Assembly (NCBI RefSeq): GCF_022288805.1 | Contig: NZ_JAKOPM010000007.1 | Location: 1 to 64,000 of the forward strand | Length of the DNA: 64,000 nt | Direction: 5' to 3' | Source: Corynebacterium yonathiae | GTDB lineage: Bacteria > Actinomycetota > Actinomycetes > Mycobacteriales > Mycobacteriaceae | Shown: positions 62,193-64,000 of the stretch, one piece after another | How the letters are laid out: each line of letters begins with the position of its first letter | Numbering within the stretch: the first letter of the stretch is position 1 | Translations under genes and position numbers: made by a program | Notes under the pieces: model-generated | What the model was told of the DNA's origin: nothing | The model's database searches: none | The model's input: only the letters and a program-made list of their open reading frames with translations

Positions 62193-62952
62193 CGTTCGCT
62201 GCCTTAAGGCCCATGGTCTTGCGAATGGACCAGATGAACTCGCCCAGTACGAGCAGGAGCGGAGTCGCGATAAGGGTCTTAATTATCGAGGCAGCGAAGT
62301 CAGCGGTTCTCGCTTCGAGATTAGAAGAATCAAAAAGCAGGCTCATTGCAGTGGTGTCGCCAGCAGTGTTAGCCAGGGAGAGGCCGCGAATGCCGGCTAT
62401 CAGCCACATCAGCAGCAGAATTCCCCAAATCACACACCACATGATGGACTGGCAGCGTTGGCGAGCGGGGGTGACCGGGAAAGCCATATTGCTGAAGTCA
62501 ACGGTGAACTGCTTTTTGGAGCTACTGAAACCGGTGTTATTGGAGGCAGCCTGCTGACTAGCGGTGTGGGCAGGCCATCCTTGTTGCGGTTGACGTGTAT
62601 GTGCGGCGGTGTATCCGGGTGCCGGAGTGTAGGTGCCGGTTGCTTCCGGGGAAGGTGTTGCGTGCTTGGCAGCAAGGCTAGAGGAATCAGTAGCACTTGC
62701 AGCAGGTAGAGCTGCGATATCGCGGATACGCGCGATGTCTACTTCTGGGCCGGTAGGATTGGCGAGTTCCTTGTCATACTTCGTCCGGCGGTGTCCAACA
62801 GAGAAGATCTCCCGAGCGGTGGTGAGCTCGTCTCGAGCTGCCGTATTTTCTGGGCTGAGTTGCGCCAGCTTGGCGTCGATATCAGCTACCAGCTGAGTAG
62901 AGTCCGCGGAGGGGTCGAGGGAGAGAGAATCGTAGAGGTTGTAGTGAGCCAC
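62185..62952 (-). CDS. Membrane protein with J-like N-terminal domain
   Basis: A 255-residue protein starting at GTG 62952 (AHYNLYDSLSLDPSAD). Residues 4-65 read like a DnaJ/curved-DNA-binding fold (LYDSLSLDPSADSTQL...ARDELTTAREIFSVGHRRTKYDKEL), but the HPD motif is missing, so it should not stimulate a DnaK. A Gln/Ala/Pro linker leads to two or three TMs (about 168-190, 215-240). It may act as a membrane anchor for a partner. The gene is upstream of the lipoprotein pair, probably in the same unit. Confidence 0.65.
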   Translation of the reverse strand: MAHYNLYDSLSLDPSADSTQLVADIDAKLAQLSPENTAARDELTTAREIFSVGHRRTKYDKELANPTGPEVDIARIRDIAALPAASATDSSSLAAKHATPSPEATGTYTPAPGYTAAHTRQPQQGWPAHTASQQAASNNTGFSSSKKQFTVDFSNMAFPVTPARQRCQSIMWCVIWGILLLMWLIAGIRGLSLANTAGDTTAMSLLFDSSNLEARTADFAASIIKTLIATPLLLVLGEFIWSIRKTMGLKAANDA

Positions 62953-63027
62953 GGGATGGTCCTTTCAGATGCGGGGTGGAAAACGTCGGGGAGGCAGGTG
63001 GAGGGATAAGGAATGAGAGGACGTGAG

Positions 63028-64000
63028 TTAACAGGGGTCAGAGAAATCTGCGTTGTTATTGAGAGATCGGGCATTGCCGCCATATTTAGCCTTCAGCGAG
63101 CAGACCTTGTCCACACTGTGGCCGGCTTCGTAGACAATGGCATAGACGGTGCCGCCTTCGACATGGCTGCGTAGGGAGCTACATGCGGAGCCGGGAATAA
63201 TCTTGGAGCCCGGGTATTTTTTGTGTACTCGGTAGGGTTCAGAAATCGGGTCAGTCGCTGGCGGGATAATGACTGATTCCGCGATGAGCACGTAGCGGCC
63301 GTCGCATTCGCCGTACCAGTAATCTTCAGGTGGAAATTCCTCTTCGGCGGTAATGGGCTTGTCGCGAACCTTCGAGGTCTGAGTTTGCTGGGCTTCGCAG
63401 AGCTTGAGTTGGTTGGTCAGATCCTTGGGGGCGCCGGCTTTGTCCAGTTTCTCTTTGTCGTAGCAGCTATTGACGGAATCGCCGGATGTGTTGTCAGTGC
63501 GGTACAACTTCCAATCATTATCGGTCCAGTAAAACAGTCCGTAATTGGAGGACTGCTTTTGTGCGAGGTACAGCCAGGTTCCATCACAAAAAAGCTGAAG
63601 CGTGTCGATAGGGGAGTCCATTATGTCGTTAGCTAGTGTTCCACACTTTTCCTCTGTGGAAGGCCCAGCGCTTGTGTTCCGAGACGGCTTAGCCTCATGT
63701 TTCTTTTCGGGTGAGCTTTCTTTTTCCCCAGTCGGTTGTGGGGTGGTTTCTTCGCTGCTGGCTTCTTGAGCCTGAAACCCCGGTTCAGCGCCGCTTGCGT
63801 CCTCAGAATCTTTGCTTGTCATCAGCGCCCAGGCACCTCCGCCGATCAGCGCGATAATGGCTAGAGCGGCAACGACAATAATTGCGGTGCGCTTGCCTTT
63901 GCCTGAAGAGCTGGTGTTTGTTCCTGTACCGGGGGCCTGTACAGGGGAGGCAGATTCGTTCGAATCTGAATATGGGGTTGAATCTGATGAACCCCAAGAA
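63028..64000 (-). CDS. Bitopic membrane protein, partial (runs off right edge)
   Basis: The frame is open from 63028 to the window end, giving at least 323 residues. The N-terminal part visible is a Ser/Thr/Pro-rich cytoplasmic stretch (SSDSTPYSDSNESASP...SSSGKGKRT), followed by a TM (IIVVAALAIIALIGGGAWAL), an acidic Ser/Glu linker and an extracytoplasmic domain (about 130-323) with six or so cysteines. An internal ATG at 63822 lies inside the TM segment, so it is not the true start. The shape resembles receptor-type or secretion-linked proteins, but no domain was recognised. Confidence 0.65.
   Translation of the reverse strand, partial: SWGSSDSTPYSDSNESASPVQAPGTGTNTSSSGKGKRTAIIVVAALAIIALIGGGAWALMTSKDSEDASGAEPGFQAQEASSEETTPQPTGEKESSPEKKHEAKPSRNTSAGPSTEEKCGTLANDIMDSPIDTLQLFCDGTWLYLAQKQSSNYGLFYWTDNDWKLYRTDNTSGDSVNSCYDKEKLDKAGAPKDLTNQLKLCEAQQTQTSKVRDKPITAEEEFPPEDYWYGECDGRYVLIAESVIIPPATDPISEPYRVHKKYPGSKIIPGSACSSLRSHVEGGTVYAIVYEAGHSVDKVCSLKAKYGGNARSLNNNADFSDPC

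Noticed and set aside
1-64000. CRISPR array, prophage, integrase or origin
   Set aside because: No regularly spaced repeats with unique spacers, no phage structural genes, integrase or DnaA-box cluster were seen.

Overview
The window is chromosomal DNA of a mycolic-acid-containing actinobacterium, almost certainly a Corynebacterium. The main reason is the uninterrupted series cop1 (LGFP-repeat mycolyltransferase), small lipoprotein, cutinase-like envelope lipase, fadD32, pks13, accD3, mmpL3-type transporter, trmB and GTP-dependent pck, followed by the Rv0224c-Rv0228/aftD-like block. This is the order known from C. glutamicum. The species cannot be named from sequence alone. All functional calls rest on motifs and gene order read by eye; no database search was run.

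Layout. 1-384: end of an IS3-type element running off the left edge. 527-937: a serine-rich protein built from a 9-residue repeat. 1237-2637: succinate-semialdehyde dehydrogenase. 2775-14329: mycolate condensation and transfer operon (cop1, lipoprotein, lipase, fadD32, pks13, accD3), closed by a 31-residue amphipathic peptide gene and a terminator. 14368-19247 (minus strand): DUF3054, a UPF0104/LPG-synthase-type membrane protein, the MmpL3-type TMM exporter, a NYN-domain protein and trmB. 19594-21417: pck. 21462-30704: mycomembrane, LAM and arabinogalactan block (methyltransferase, GT4, membrane protein, DUF3068/PgfA-like, TmaT-like acyltransferase, AftD, DUF2613, UspA). 30763-36055: LpqI/NagZ-like hydrolase, VanW protein, tRNA-Gly(CCC), dcd, UDP-glucose dehydrogenase. 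36127-43484 (minus): YibE/F, alaT, DUF1707 protein, CPA2 antiporter, and an Rv0338c-like Fe-S reductase with a long Pro/Ala tail.

43591-57227 looks accessory. It holds two MpaB/DUF2236 paralogues flanking a short flavoprotein and a GabD2-like aldehyde dehydrogenase; a DUF6230-DUF6114-secreted protein trio; a frameshifted half ABC exporter with a TetR regulator; two tandem CBU_0592-type membrane proteins; and an operon with a cytochrome b fused to a sulfite-oxidase-family molybdopterin domain plus two uncharacterised partners.

56808-60368 is a reduced sulfate-assimilation locus. An internally deleted ferredoxin-NADP reductase stands next to cysH-cysD-cysN. The sulfite reductase gene usual between them in C. 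glutamicum is absent, and CysH has lost three of the four cysteines that hold the [4Fe-4S] cluster. A near-perfect McbR box precedes cysH. 60365-64000 (minus): a small membrane protein, two tandem LppP/LprE-type lipoproteins, a J-like membrane protein, and a bitopic protein that runs off the right edge.

How the genes work together: FadD32, AccD3 and Pks13 make and condense the acyl chains, and the cutinase-like lipase is linked to the same pathway. The MmpL3-type pump with the DUF3068 and TmaT-like proteins would move trehalose monomycolate outward, and Cop1 would transfer it. AftD, the GT4 and neighbours work on arabinan and lipoglycans. The points most worth following are the Fe-S-less CysH locus, the cytoplasm-facing cytochrome b/molybdopterin fusion with its TetR-type operators, the MpaB cluster, and the two candidate small mycomembrane proteins.
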